Shown: piece after piece, positions 33,277 to 42,324 of the stretch
How the letters are laid out: each line of letters opens with the position of its first letter
Numbering within the stretch: the first letter of the stretch is position 1
Source of the DNA: JAAGZL01 sp050291725
GTDB taxonomy: Bacteria > Pseudomonadota > Gammaproteobacteria > Chromatiales > Chromatiaceae
Direction: 5' to 3'
Assembly: GCA_050291725.1 (NCBI GenBank)
Contig: JBNKKH010000009.1
Location: forward strand, 1 to 64,000
Length of the DNA stretch: 64,000 nt
Program-made: the position numbers and the translations under genes
Notes under the pieces: model-generated
Databases searched by the model: none
Told to the model about the DNA's origin: nothing
The model's input: only the letters and a program-made list of their open reading frames with translations

Positions 33277-34431
33277 ATGCCAATCAAATTCCAATCAATA
33301 ACAGTGCAGTTGCTGCTTTTGTGGTCAATGGCGCTGATCCCTCTAACAACCTCAGCTGCAGATAAGCAAAAACAGCAGTTGGAAGATGTGCGTGGACAGA
33401 TGCAGCATGTCCAAACCAATCTGAGCAAAAAGCAGAAGCAGCGTTCCGCGCTACAAAAAGAGTTGATGACCACAGAAAAGGAGATTGGAAGACAGAACAG
33501 GGAGATGAAAAAGCTGAATAGGGATATTGCGGCGCAGAAAAAACGCATACGGGCTACCAAGATTCAACAGGAACTGAATAGGAACTCTTTAGATTCCCAG
33601 AGCAATTTTATGCGGAAACAGATACGTCTGTCCTATGCGATGGGACGCCAGGATCGATTAAAGTTGCTGCTAAATCAACGAGATCCGGAAATGGTCGGGC
33701 GTCTGTTGGTCTATCATGACTATTTCAATCGTCGCCGGACGGAACAGATGGATCTTATTCAAACCACCCTGAATAATCTCAAACAGGCTGAACAGGTGAT
33801 GTTGACGGAAGAGCGCAAGATGCAGCAGCTGCAGAGCAGAAAGAAGCGGGAGAAGGGTGCACTGGAGAAGAGCCGCAAGGGAAGAAAACAGCTGATTGCG
33901 CGGTTAAACCAAGGCATTACATCCGATGCTGAGCGTCTTAAAGAGTTGAAGAGGGATGAAGAGCGATTGCAAAAACTTCTGACCGAGATTCGGCAGAAGG
34001 CCAAGGCCAGCCAACAGAGTAGATATCAGTCCAAAGGGCGCCCATTTAAAAGTCAGAAGGGCAAAATGCCCTGGCCAGTCAAGGGCAAACTCAAGGCACG
34101 CTTCGGTTCAGCCAAGCGTGGCGGTCTGAAGTGGGACGGGATTTTTATCAGCGGGCCAGAGGGTAGAGAGGTCAAAGCAGTTTACGATGGGAAGGTGGTA
34201 TTTGCCGATTGGCTGCGCGGCTTTGGCCTAATGCTTATTTTGGATCATGGGGACGGCTATATGACCCTCTATGGGCATAATCAGAGCCTGGTAAAACAGC
34301 CAGGAGAGCTGGTGAAAGCGCAAGAGGTTGTAGCTGCACTGGGAAGCAGTGGTGGGCAGGCGGAACCTGGCGTTTACTTTGCTATGCGCTATAAGGGTGA
34401 GCCGATCAATCCCGAGAAGTGGATCAGATAA
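33277..34431 (+). CDS. envC: murein hydrolase activator EnvC
   Basis: A 384-residue periplasmic protein: signal peptide (about residues 1-28), long coiled coil to about residue 240, then an M23/LytM domain. The peptidase motifs are degenerate: LKWDGIF lacks the first zinc histidine and GVYFAMRYKG lacks the HxH pair, though YGHNQ remains. It therefore fits EnvC, which does not cut peptidoglycan but activates amidases at the septum with FtsEX. 13 bp after gpmI. Confidence 0.93.
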   Translation: MPIKFQSITVQLLLLWSMALIPLTTSAADKQKQQLEDVRGQMQHVQTNLSKKQKQRSALQKELMTTEKEIGRQNREMKKLNRDIAAQKKRIRATKIQQELNRNSLDSQSNFMRKQIRLSYAMGRQDRLKLLLNQRDPEMVGRLLVYHDYFNRRRTEQMDLIQTTLNNLKQAEQVMLTEERKMQQLQSRKKREKGALEKSRKGRKQLIARLNQGITSDAERLKELKRDEERLQKLLTEIRQKAKASQQSRYQSKGRPFKSQKGKMPWPVKGKLKARFGSAKRGGLKWDGIFISGPEGREVKAVYDGKVVFADWLRGFGLMLILDHGDGYMTLYGHNQSLVKQPGELVKAQEVVAALGSSGGQAEPGVYFAMRYKGEPINPEKWIR

Positions 34432-34505
34432 AGTCTTAGCTAAATTTCCTTTTATTAGTTATAGTTAGAGCTTATATTGCAAGTTAAATATTGGGATTTG
34501 TCGAT

Positions 34506-35834
34506 ATGAATGTTAGACGGCAATACAATCTATTAGTCATCGCGTTGTTGCTCTCTCTGATTTTACTACCTCTAACTGGTATGGCGCGGTCGGATAATCC
34601 TGCGCAGGAAGTAAAAAAAGAGAGTGTGCCAGTCGATGAACTGCGTCTCTTCGCCGAGGTTTTTGGCCGCATTAAACGTGACTATGTTGAGCAGGTAGAT
34701 GATAAGACTCTGCTGGAGTATGCAATTCGCGGCATGCTTTCCAATCTTGACCCACACTCCTCCTATCTGGATGCGGAAGAGTATAAAGAGTTAAAGGCGG
34801 GGACTATCGGCAAATTTGGTGGTTTGGGGATAGAGGTTGGGCTGGAGAACGGCTTTGTTAAGGTGATATCCCCTATAGATGACACCCCGGCTCAGCGGGC
34901 GGGGATCAAGGCCGGAGATTTAATTATTCGGCTGGATGATAAGCCAGTAAAGGGTATGGATCTCTCTGACGCGGTAAAAATAATGCGGGGAGAACCGGGC
35001 ACCGAGATAACCTTGACCCTGATCCGGGCAAAAGAGGAGAAACCCATAAAACTAACGGTTAAGCGCGATATCATTAATGTTGTCAGCGTTAAGAGCCGTA
35101 TGTTGGAGCCGGGCCTCGGATATGTCCGCATATCCAATTTCCAGTCGCGCACAGCGCAGGATATGCACAAGGCGCTAGAGAGTTTGAAAGATGAAAACAA
35201 AGGCGCTCTGCAGGGACTTATTCTGGATCTGCGCAACAACCCTGGTGGAATATTAAATAGTGCAGTAGATGTAAGCGATGCTTTTCTAACCAGCGGCAAA
35301 ATAGTATACACCGAAGGAAAAGCCGCTGACTCAAAACACTCTTTTATCGCTAAGCCAGGTGATGTTCTGCAGGGTGCGCCCATGGTGGTGCTGGTTAACG
35401 AAGGCTCTGCATCTGCATCTGAGATTGTAGCCGGCGCATTACAGGACCATAAACGTGCAGTGATTCTTGGCAGAGGTACCTTTGGCAAAGGCTCAGTACA
35501 GTCCATTGTTCCGGTTACCAAAGATGAGGCAATCAAGTTAACCACTTCACGCTATTTCACCCCGTCTGGGCGCTCCATCCAGGCGGAGGGGATCAAGCCT
35601 GATATAGAGCTACAACGTTTAGAGGTAAAGCAGACCAAAGAGCAACTGTTCGGATTAAAAGAGGCCGATCTTTCCAAACACCTGGAGAACGGCAATGGTA
35701 CCAAGGAAGAGAAAAAGACCGAAAAGCCAACTACGGAAGAGCAATCATTAGCTGTGAGCGATTATCAGCTGTATGAGGCGTTAAATCTGCTAAAAGGACT
35801 CACGCTACTCAAGGAAGCAAGCCCAAAGGGATAA
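34506..35834 (+). CDS. ctpA: S41 family C-terminal processing peptidase
   Basis: About 442 residues from ATG 34506 (an upstream TTG at 34491 is weaker). Signal/anchor segment at about residues 6-26, a PDZ domain near 100-185 (GGLGIEVGLENGFVKVISPI), and the S41 serine-lysine dyad: Ser303 in NEGSASASEIVAG and Lys328 in TFGKGSVQ, 25 apart as in Prc. A periplasmic protease, often acting on peptidoglycan hydrolases, consistent with EnvC next door. Confidence 0.95.
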   Translation: MNVRRQYNLLVIALLLSLILLPLTGMARSDNPAQEVKKESVPVDELRLFAEVFGRIKRDYVEQVDDKTLLEYAIRGMLSNLDPHSSYLDAEEYKELKAGTIGKFGGLGIEVGLENGFVKVISPIDDTPAQRAGIKAGDLIIRLDDKPVKGMDLSDAVKIMRGEPGTEITLTLIRAKEEKPIKLTVKRDIINVVSVKSRMLEPGLGYVRISNFQSRTAQDMHKALESLKDENKGALQGLILDLRNNPGGILNSAVDVSDAFLTSGKIVYTEGKAADSKHSFIAKPGDVLQGAPMVVLVNEGSASASEIVAGALQDHKRAVILGRGTFGKGSVQSIVPVTKDEAIKLTTSRYFTPSGRSIQAEGIKPDIELQRLEVKQTKEQLFGLKEADLSKHLENGNGTKEEKKTEKPTTEEQSLAVSDYQLYEALNLLKGLTLLKEASPKG

Positions 35835-35836
35835 AT

Positions 35837-36661
35837 ATGCGGAGAGCCGTGCGTAATCCTCTGTTTTTCCTCATAGCTGTAGCCATGGTGTTACCGCTTG
35901 CAGCTTTTGTCGAGGCCAGCAAAACTCAGCCGGCAATCGCCATAATTATTGATGACATGGGCGATAAACTAAGCCGGGGCAAAAAGGCTATAGCCCTACC
36001 GGGAAAGGTTACGTTCTCTTTTCTGCCTCATACTCCCTACGTTAAACAGCTTGCTAATAAGGCCTATGCCTCGGGTAAAGAGGTAATGCTACATCTACCA
36101 ATGGAAACCGAGTCAGGCAAACATCTTGGCCCTGGGGGCCTGACTTTGCATATGACAGAGAACGAGATCAAGACAACAACCGATAAGGCGGTGCAATCTG
36201 TCCCGCATGTGAAGGGTATTAACAACCATATGGGCAGCCTCCTGACCAGACACCCGGGTGCCATGGCGTGGTTTACGCAAACGGTTTTAGAGCATGGAGA
36301 TCTATATTTTGTTGATAGTAGAACTAGCGCTCATACCGTAGCTAGGCAGATTGCTATGGAAAAGGGGCTGCCATCTGCAAGCCGTGATGTGTTTTTGGAT
36401 CATGTGCAGAGTAAAAAAGCTATCCGAAAAGAGTTTCGACGGCTGCTGAAACTGGCAAAAAAACATGGGTTTGCCTTGGGCATAGGTCATCCCCATCCTG
36501 AAACTCTGGCGGTGCTAAAAAAAGAGCTTGCTACTCTGGGAGCAAAAGGCATTAGACTGATACCAGTATCCCAGATGATTAAGCTGCAACAAGGCAGTGA
36601 CCCAAAACTGGGTCATCCATCCAATTCGCAAATGGTTGCCAAGCGATTGCAGGACAAGTGA
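35837..36661 (+). CDS. yibQ: divergent polysaccharide deacetylase family protein (YibQ-like)
   Basis: A 274-residue exported protein with an N-terminal hydrophobic signal. The deacetylase-like barrel starts IAIIIDDMGD and contains EVMLHLPMET, GINNHMGSLLT and FALGIGHPHPETLAVL, the pattern of the YibQ (DUF610) family. Its substrate is unknown, though a cell-wall polysaccharide role is suspected from its steady link with envC and ctpA. It starts two bases after the ctpA stop. Confidence 0.9.
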   Translation: MRRAVRNPLFFLIAVAMVLPLAAFVEASKTQPAIAIIIDDMGDKLSRGKKAIALPGKVTFSFLPHTPYVKQLANKAYASGKEVMLHLPMETESGKHLGPGGLTLHMTENEIKTTTDKAVQSVPHVKGINNHMGSLLTRHPGAMAWFTQTVLEHGDLYFVDSRTSAHTVARQIAMEKGLPSASRDVFLDHVQSKKAIRKEFRRLLKLAKKHGFALGIGHPHPETLAVLKKELATLGAKGIRLIPVSQMIKLQQGSDPKLGHPSNSQMVAKRLQDK

Positions 36662-36728
36662 TAATCACCAACTCCTGACTTGAAGATGTAGACTCCTCCT
36701 ACTGAAATAGCAACCTAAACCTAGAATT

Positions 36729-37394
36729 ATGAATCCATCAGAGCTAAAGGTAATTTCCATCCTGAAAGAAGATGCCTTTGGCAAAATCGAGCTGCGGGAG
36801 TTGGATGGTGAGCAGGTAATATGTCGCGATTACTCTGAGGCGGGCTTTGTTTCTGGTCTGCTTGCTGGTTATCTGGCGCGGCGTGAGGCCAAGGTGTTGC
36901 GGGAGCTGAATAGGATTGAGGATGATCGGTTGCCACGCCTAATCCATTTTGGAGACAAGGTGTGTATCCGCAGCTATATCGAAGGTGTTCCCCTTAAAGA
37001 GGGCAAAGCGCCAGATCCGGAGTTTTATGTCAACGCTAGGGATATCCTGGATAAGTTGCATGCAGCAGGTGTGGTGCATAATGATCTGGAGAAGCCAGAG
37101 AACTGGTTGATGATAAGCGATCAAGTGGCAGGCATTATCGATTTTCAGCTGGCGTTCCACTCAACCAAGAGAGGCAAGATTTACCGCTGGTGTGTGGGGG
37201 AGGATATTCGCCACCTAGTTAAACAGAAGAATCGCTACTCTCGCGAGAACATGAGCGATGAGGAGAGGGCGATTCTAAAGAACAAGTCTGGCTTTGGGCG
37301 TTTCTGGAGTAAACGGGTAAAGCCAGTTTATAATTTTATTACCCGTAAAATCTTCAAATATTCCGACCGGGAGCATTCGAAATATAGTCGTTAG
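36729..37394 (+). CDS. protein-kinase-fold protein, possibly a lipopolysaccharide/RIO-type kinase
   Basis: A 221-residue kinase-like protein. The catalytic-loop motif VVHNDLEKPEN (His117-Asn118-Asp119, with Asn125 as metal ligand) and IIDFQLA (Asp138, in place of DFG) are visible, with KVLREL upstream as a possible alpha-C region. The glycine-rich loop is weak. It resembles the short Kdo/heptose kinases and RIO-like kinases rather than Ser/Thr kinases. Substrate unknown. Its stop codon overlaps a heptamer tandem repeat. Confidence 0.75.
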   Translation: MNPSELKVISILKEDAFGKIELRELDGEQVICRDYSEAGFVSGLLAGYLARREAKVLRELNRIEDDRLPRLIHFGDKVCIRSYIEGVPLKEGKAPDPEFYVNARDILDKLHAAGVVHNDLEKPENWLMISDQVAGIIDFQLAFHSTKRGKIYRWCVGEDIRHLVKQKNRYSRENMSDEERAILKNKSGFGRFWSKRVKPVYNFITRKIFKYSDREHSKYSR

Positions 37395-37466
37395 TTGTAA
37401 GTTGTAAGTTGTAAGTTGTAAGTCGGGAGTCGGGAGTCGGGAGTCGGGAGTCGGGAGTCGGGAGTC
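37393..37466. repeat. tandem heptamer array: AGTTGTA x4 then AGTCGGG x6
   Basis: Four perfect AGTTGTA units (37393-37420) run directly into six perfect AGTCGGG units (37421-37462) plus a partial AGTC. The two units share the A-G-T frame and differ at three or four positions. The array fills the whole gap between the kinase-like gene and ubiB and includes the kinase stop codon. Confidence 0.95.
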
Positions 37467-37467
37467 T

Positions 37468-39102
37468 TTATCCTTTCCACCAGGATTGGATTAGGGTGAG
37501 TCCGCCCAAGGCTACGAGGGCCGCTCCTGCTGTTAGGGTAATGCTGGCAGGGAGTAGAATACTGGGGCCTAGGGTCAGCAGCATAGAGCCGGCAATCAGC
37601 ATAGAGCCACCGCTTATAGTGGCCACCATGTTGCGATGATTGTTCTTGGACTCTTCACGCAGCTTGGTAAGTTCCTCAGAGTTGAGAATCAGCTCCAACT
37701 TTCCTTCAGCGGTATCATTTAGCACCTTGTGCAGCAGTATGGGCATGTCAGCCGCGTACTCGGTCATCTTCGGTAGGTTCTGCTTAAGCTTGCGCGCAAA
37801 GGCCTTGGGCCCCACCTGCTGTTGCATCCACTCCTCAAGATAGGGCTTGGCGGTAGACCAGAGGTCTAGTTCTGGATAGAGCTGACGTCCTAGCCCTTCA
37901 ATATAGAGCAAAGTTTTCTGTAGCAGAACTAACTGTGGTTGAACTTCCATATCAAAACGGCGCGCTGTCTGGAACAGGTTCAGCAGGAAGTGTCCGAATG
38001 AGATCTCACTCAAGGGTTTGTTAAAAATTGGTTCGCATACTGAGCGGATGGCCGTTTCGAACTCATCAATCCGAGTGTTTTGCGGAACCCATCCGGACTC
38101 TACGTGCAACTGTGCTACCCGATGGTAATCGCGGTTGAAAAAGGCCAGCAGGTTCTCCGCCAGATAGCGTTGATCATCGGTGGTCAGAGAGCCGACAATA
38201 CCAAAATCTACAGCGATATATCGGCCGCTCGGTTCTACAAATATATTTCCCGGATGCATGTCGGCATGGAAAAAATTGTCGCGGAATACTTGAGTGAAGA
38301 AGACCTCTACTCCCTGTTCTCCCAGTTTTTTCATGCTGATGCCCTGCTGTTTCAGGGCGGCAATATCACTGATTGGAGTGCCATGGATTCGCTCCATAAC
38401 CAGAACATTCTTACTGGTTAGATCCCAATAGATCTCGGGCACGAACAGTATATCGCTGCCCTCCCAGTTGCGGCGCAGTTGGGAGGCGTTCCCGGCTTCG
38501 CGCTGCAGATCTAGCTCATCCAGAATAGTTCTTTTGTAGTCGTCTACTACCTCTAGAGGATGCAGGCGACGCGCCTCCTTCCAGTAGCGGTTAGCCAATT
38601 TGGCGATGATCTGGAGTATCCCCACATCCCGGCGGATGACCCGCTCAATATCAGGCCGAAGCACTTTTACCACAACTTCTCTGCCATCCTTCAAGCGGGC
38701 GGAGTGGACCTGGGCCACGGAGGCGGAGGCCATAGGGGTCTCATCAAAGTCGTCCAGCTTATCCTCAATAGGACAGCCAAAGGCCCGTTCAATCTGGGCG
38801 CGGGCCTGACTGCTGGGGAAGGGGGGGACGGCATCTTGTAGTTTGGCAAACTCGTCGGCGAACTCCGCTGGAAGCAGGTCCTTTCTAGTGGAGAGGATCT
38901 GGCCAAACTTAACAAAAATGGGGCCAAGATCTTCCAAGGCTTGGCGCATCCGCACCTGGTAGGATGGTAGCTTGTTGCGGCGCAACCAGTACCAAGGAGA
39001 TAGATAGAGAATAAAGCGCAGAGGGCGTAACAGATGGGCCTTGAGGATCACCTCATCCAGGCCGTGGCGCAGCAACACCCGGTTGATGTGGATGATGCGC
39101 AT
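37468..39102 (-). CDS. ubiB: ubiquinone biosynthesis regulatory protein kinase UbiB
   Basis: About 544 residues from ATG 39102; the frame extends to a TTG at 39123 but the family begins at this point. ABC1/ADCK features: LGPIFVKFGQILSTRKDLLP (the KxGQ motif), VVKVLRPDIERVIRRD, HADMHPGNIFV and VDFGIVG. Two hydrophobic segments at the C-terminus anchor it to the inner membrane. Needed for aerobic coenzyme Q synthesis as an ATPase/kinase-like factor. Operon ubiE-ubiJ-ubiB. Confidence 0.96.
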   Translation of the reverse strand: MRIIHINRVLLRHGLDEVILKAHLLRPLRFILYLSPWYWLRRNKLPSYQVRMRQALEDLGPIFVKFGQILSTRKDLLPAEFADEFAKLQDAVPPFPSSQARAQIERAFGCPIEDKLDDFDETPMASASVAQVHSARLKDGREVVVKVLRPDIERVIRRDVGILQIIAKLANRYWKEARRLHPLEVVDDYKRTILDELDLQREAGNASQLRRNWEGSDILFVPEIYWDLTSKNVLVMERIHGTPISDIAALKQQGISMKKLGEQGVEVFFTQVFRDNFFHADMHPGNIFVEPSGRYIAVDFGIVGSLTTDDQRYLAENLLAFFNRDYHRVAQLHVESGWVPQNTRIDEFETAIRSVCEPIFNKPLSEISFGHFLLNLFQTARRFDMEVQPQLVLLQKTLLYIEGLGRQLYPELDLWSTAKPYLEEWMQQQVGPKAFARKLKQNLPKMTEYAADMPILLHKVLNDTAEGKLELILNSEELTKLREESKNNHRNMVATISGGSMLIAGSMLLTLGPSILLPASITLTAGAALVALGGLTLIQSWWKG

Positions 39103-39134
39103 TGTCTCGCCAAATCTGAACAATTGCTGGCCCC

Positions 39135-39749
39135 TTATGAACTCTTTTTGTTTGGTAAATTATTAATTCGCAGTTGTAGCTGTTCCAGTTGCTGGGCCAA
39201 CTTATTCACTTCGGTGCTGAATTTAGTTATATCATCCCTGCTTAGCAGAACAGATTTATCATGTTGTAGCACAGCTTGTACATCCTGCATCAGGGTGTCA
39301 GTAACATGGTCGCGCCAATAGCCAGCAAAATTGATAGCTTTGCCAACTTCACCAGCAATGAGGCTACCGGTATATTGCGCTAGGTACTGCTCCCAGTCGA
39401 TTCTAACTTGGCGCAGGATGCGGCAGAACTGCTCAGCCAGCTTCATATCTCCGCTTGCCTGTATCTCTTCAGGTATAGCTGGGCCTGCTTCTGGAATCTG
39501 GGTGCGGAGCTGGGCAATGGCCATGGGGCTGCCGCAAAGTAGGCAATCTGGCTCCCCTTCATGGCTGCCGAAAAGCTGAATCATCTCTGGGCCTGGGGCT
39601 AGATAAAGGGTTTGCCCGGTTCCCATAATTTGTAAGCCTATTACTCGGCCATGCAGTTGCGCCATCTCCGAACGCGCTTTTGGATCCATGGAGAGGTGCT
39701 GGTTTATAGCTTGCTCTAGGCTGGCGTAGGCGAGATCTGATATAGACAT
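39135..39749 (-). CDS. ubiJ: ubiquinone biosynthesis accessory factor UbiJ
   Basis: A 204-residue protein with an SCP2 sterol-carrier-like lipid-binding domain over about residues 15-110 (LHGRVIGLQIMGTGQTLYLAPG), and a helical C-terminus (about 150-204). UbiJ scaffolds the soluble Ubi complex that holds the hydrophobic quinone intermediates. Lies between ubiE and ubiB with 6- and 32-base gaps, the standard order. Confidence 0.93.
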   Translation of the reverse strand: MSISDLAYASLEQAINQHLSMDPKARSEMAQLHGRVIGLQIMGTGQTLYLAPGPEMIQLFGSHEGEPDCLLCGSPMAIAQLRTQIPEAGPAIPEEIQASGDMKLAEQFCRILRQVRIDWEQYLAQYTGSLIAGEVGKAINFAGYWRDHVTDTLMQDVQAVLQHDKSVLLSRDDITKFSTEVNKLAQQLEQLQLRINNLPNKKSS

Positions 39750-39755
39750 GGCGGT

Positions 39756-40505
39756 TTAGAGTTTAAAGCCGCGGTGAATTGCGACAATCCCCCCAGTAAG
39801 GTTGTGATAGTCGCAGCGCTCAAAACCCGCTTGCTCCATCATTCCCTGCAGGGTCTCTTGGTCTGGATGCATACGTATGGATTCTGCCAAATAGCGGTAG
39901 CTATCCTCGTCATTGGTAACAAGTTTGCCAATGGTAGGGAGCAGGTTGAAAGAGTATGCGTCGTAGGCCCATTTTAGTGGTTCGATTTTGGTATGGGAAA
40001 ACTCCAGAATCAGTGCGCGTCCCCCCGGTTTGAGCACTCGGAACATCTCGTTCAGGGCTTTTTGCTTGTCGGTAACGTTGCGCAGTCCAAAGCCGATGGT
40101 GACGCAGTTGTAGGAGTTGTCATCAAACGGGATAGCCTCGGCGTTAACCTGGGCATACTCCACGTTCCCGATCAGGCCGCGGTCGGCCATGCGTGTTCTG
40201 CCCTGCTCCAGCATGGCCGCGTTGATGTCGGTCATAGTGACTAGGCCATCTGGGCCAACCAGCCCTGAGTAACGGGCCGCTAAATCACCAGTGCCTGAGG
40301 CTAGATCCAGTACCTTGTGGCCGCGCTTTAGGCCGGTCAGCTCAACTGCATAGCGTTTCCACAGGCGATGAATGCCGAAAGACATGAGGTCGTTCATCAG
40401 GTCATATTTGCTAGCAACCGAGTCGAATACCTCGCGTACTCGTCCGGCCTTCTCTTCGGTTTTGACCTGTTCGTAACCGAAATGTGTGGTGTCCTGCTTT
40501 TTCAT
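39756..40505 (-). CDS. ubiE: ubiquinone/menaquinone biosynthesis C-methyltransferase
   Basis: A 249-residue SAM methyltransferase. Family motifs: HFGYEQVKTEEKAGRVREVFDSVASKYDLMNDLMSFGIHRLWKR near the N-terminus, the SAM loop KVLDLASGTGDLA, and RVLKPGGRALILEFS. Methylates the benzoquinol ring in ubiquinone (and demethylmenaquinone) synthesis. Starts the ubiEJB operon, transcribed away from the dispersed repeat copy B. Confidence 0.97.
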   Translation of the reverse strand: MKKQDTTHFGYEQVKTEEKAGRVREVFDSVASKYDLMNDLMSFGIHRLWKRYAVELTGLKRGHKVLDLASGTGDLAARYSGLVGPDGLVTMTDINAAMLEQGRTRMADRGLIGNVEYAQVNAEAIPFDDNSYNCVTIGFGLRNVTDKQKALNEMFRVLKPGGRALILEFSHTKIEPLKWAYDAYSFNLLPTIGKLVTNDEDSYRYLAESIRMHPDQETLQGMMEQAGFERCDYHNLTGGIVAIHRGFKL

Positions 40506-40529
40506 GCTTCTTAGCCTATTATCATTTTT

Positions 40530-40564
40530 CCCTCCTCTCTTGGGGAGAGGGTTGGGATTAGGGG
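40530..40564. repeat. dispersed GGGGAGAGGG repeat, copy B
   Basis: CCCTCCTCTC followed by GGGGAGAGGGTTGGGATTAGGGG, a degenerate copy of the repeat at 5673 and 43843, lying between ubiE and the DUF971 gene. Both halves can pair in a short hairpin. Confidence 0.75.
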
Positions 40565-40593
40565 AACTGGAGCAGCTTGTTCGCTGGGCTCAA

Positions 40594-40962
40594 TCAGTTA
40601 TCCGCTTTGCGTGTGTGTCCAGCCTGTTCCAGGGACGCCAAATAGTTCTGCCAGTTCTGCTCCTGGTTTTTGCCCAGGGTGTATAGTGTATCCCAGGAGT
40701 AGATACCGGTGTTATGTCCATCGTCAAAATGAAGGCAAACCGCATAGTTTCCCACCGGGGTTATCTGTTCAATATTCACATCCTCTTTGCCTACTTGCAG
40801 TGTTTCTTGGCCAGGCCCGTGTCCCTGTACCTCGGCAGATGGGGAAAATACTCGCAGATATTCGCAGGATAGGTTGTAGTGATCGCCGTTATCAAAGGAG
40901 ATCTCCAGCACCCTGGAGTGGCGGTGCAGGTTTAGTTCTGTAGGCATCACTTTGGACATCAT
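40594..40962 (-). CDS. DUF971 protein (gamma-butyrobetaine hydroxylase-like N-terminal domain)
   Basis: A 122-residue protein. ATG 40962 is followed by a second ATG at 40959; the AGGAG spacing favours either. The DUF971 fold shows as LNLHRHSRVLEISFDNGDHYNLSCEYLRVFSPSAEVQGHG and VGNYAVCLHFDDGHNTGIYSWDTLY. Fe-S-assembly-like and Trm112-like roles have been proposed for this family; function is not settled. The gene next to hslVU is a standard gammaproteobacterial neighbour. Confidence 0.9.
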   Translation of the reverse strand: MMSKVMPTELNLHRHSRVLEISFDNGDHYNLSCEYLRVFSPSAEVQGHGPGQETLQVGKEDVNIEQITPVGNYAVCLHFDDGHNTGIYSWDTLYTLGKNQEQNWQNYLASLEQAGHTRKADN

Positions 40963-40984
40963 GTACTCCTAAATATCGTTTCTT

Positions 40985-42322
40985 TTATAAAATAAAACGG
41001 CTGAGATCTTCATTTGAGGCCAGCTCAGAGATATTGTTATCTACATACTCTGCATCAACGGTGACCTTGGTGCCAGGCAGCTCTGATGCGGTGAAAGAGA
41101 TCCCCTCCAGCAGTCGTTCCATTACGGTGTGCAGGCGGCGAGCCCCGATATTCTCCGTGCTTTCGTTAACCTGCCAGGCGACTTCAGCCAGGCGTCGCAC
41201 CCCATCTTCGGTAAAAGAGAGTGTTACCTCTTCTGTCTCCATTAGGGCTCGGTACTGGTCGGTGAGGGAGGCGTCAGGTTCGGTCAGGATGCGCACAAAA
41301 TCTTCGGTGGTGAGGGCGTCTAGTTCCACTCGGATGGGCAGACGTCCTTGTAACTCTGGTATTAGATCTGAGGGCTTGGCCAGATGAAATGCCCCAGAAG
41401 CGATGAACAATATATGGTCGGTTTTAATCATGCCCTGTTTGGTGGAGACTGTGCATCCCTCCACCAGCGGCAGCAGGTCACGCTGCACCCCTTCCCGGGA
41501 CACATCTGGTCCTCCATACTCTGAACGGCTGGCCACCTTGTCCAGCTCGTCTAAAAATACTATGCCGTGCTGCTCCACCATATCCTGAGCCCGCAGCTTC
41601 AGATCTTCATCATTGATGCGTTTAGCGGCCTCTTCATCCTGTAGGATTTTAAAGGCATCCTTGATACGCAGTTTGCGCTTGCGGCTGTTCCCGCTGCCAA
41701 GGTTCTGGAAAATACCCTGTAGCTGATTGGTCATCTCCTCCATTCCGGGAGGGGCCATGATCTCAACTCCCATAGAGACGCCAGCGACTTCAATTTCGAT
41801 CTCTTTTTCGTCAAGCTCGCCTTCGCGTAGCTTTTTACGAAACTTCTGTCGAGTGCTGGAGCCTGCAGAATTTGTCTGGGAGTCGCCCTCCCAGTCGGTA
41901 GTTGTTGGTCCAGGCAGAAGAGCATCCAGAATCCGCTCTTCGGCGGCATCTATTGCTTTGTCCCGTACTTTCTCTATCTCTTGTTCTCGTACTAATTTCA
42001 TGGCGATATCGGCAAGATCGCGAATGATAGACTCAACATCGCGACCAACATAGCCAACTTCGGTGAATTTAGTAGCCTCCACCTTTAGGAAAGGAGCATT
42101 GGCCAGTCGGGCCAAACGGCGGGCAATCTCGGTTTTGCCTACACCGGTAGGTCCGATCATGAGGATGTTTTTGGGGGTGATTTCGTCGCGCAGCTCTTCC
42201 GACACTTGGGTGCGGCGCCAGCGGTTGCGCAGGGCGATGGCTACGGCTCGTTTGGCTGGGTCTTGGCCAACGATATGTTTGTCCAGTTCGCGGACGATCT
42301 CTTGGGGTGTAATTTCAGACAT
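40985..42322 (-). CDS. hslU: HslUV protease ATPase subunit
   Basis: A 445-residue AAA+ unfoldase. Motifs: TPQEIVRELDKHIVGQDPAKRAVAIALRNR, Walker A GPTGVGKTE (about 54-62), an inserted I-domain about 110-240, Walker B IVFLDELDKVA and the C-terminal sensor GARRLHTVMERLLE; it ends in FIL, which docks into HslV. Unfolds substrates for HslV, such as SulA-type and heat-damaged proteins. Two bases after hslV. Confidence 0.98.
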   Translation of the reverse strand: MSEITPQEIVRELDKHIVGQDPAKRAVAIALRNRWRRTQVSEELRDEITPKNILMIGPTGVGKTEIARRLARLANAPFLKVEATKFTEVGYVGRDVESIIRDLADIAMKLVREQEIEKVRDKAIDAAEERILDALLPGPTTTDWEGDSQTNSAGSSTRQKFRKKLREGELDEKEIEIEVAGVSMGVEIMAPPGMEEMTNQLQGIFQNLGSGNSRKRKLRIKDAFKILQDEEAAKRINDEDLKLRAQDMVEQHGIVFLDELDKVASRSEYGGPDVSREGVQRDLLPLVEGCTVSTKQGMIKTDHILFIASGAFHLAKPSDLIPELQGRLPIRVELDALTTEDFVRILTEPDASLTDQYRALMETEEVTLSFTEDGVRRLAEVAWQVNESTENIGARRLHTVMERLLEGISFTASELPGTKVTVDAEYVDNNISELASNEDLSRFIL

Positions 42323-42324
42323 AC

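Noticed and set aside
34073..34431. Catalytic M23 endopeptidase in envC
   Set aside because: Two zinc-ligand motifs are missing, so the gene is called as the non-catalytic activator EnvC, which is ordinary for this cluster.
37393..37466. Possible CRISPR-like repeat array
   Set aside because: Units are only seven bases, contiguous with no spacers, so it is a simple tandem repeat.
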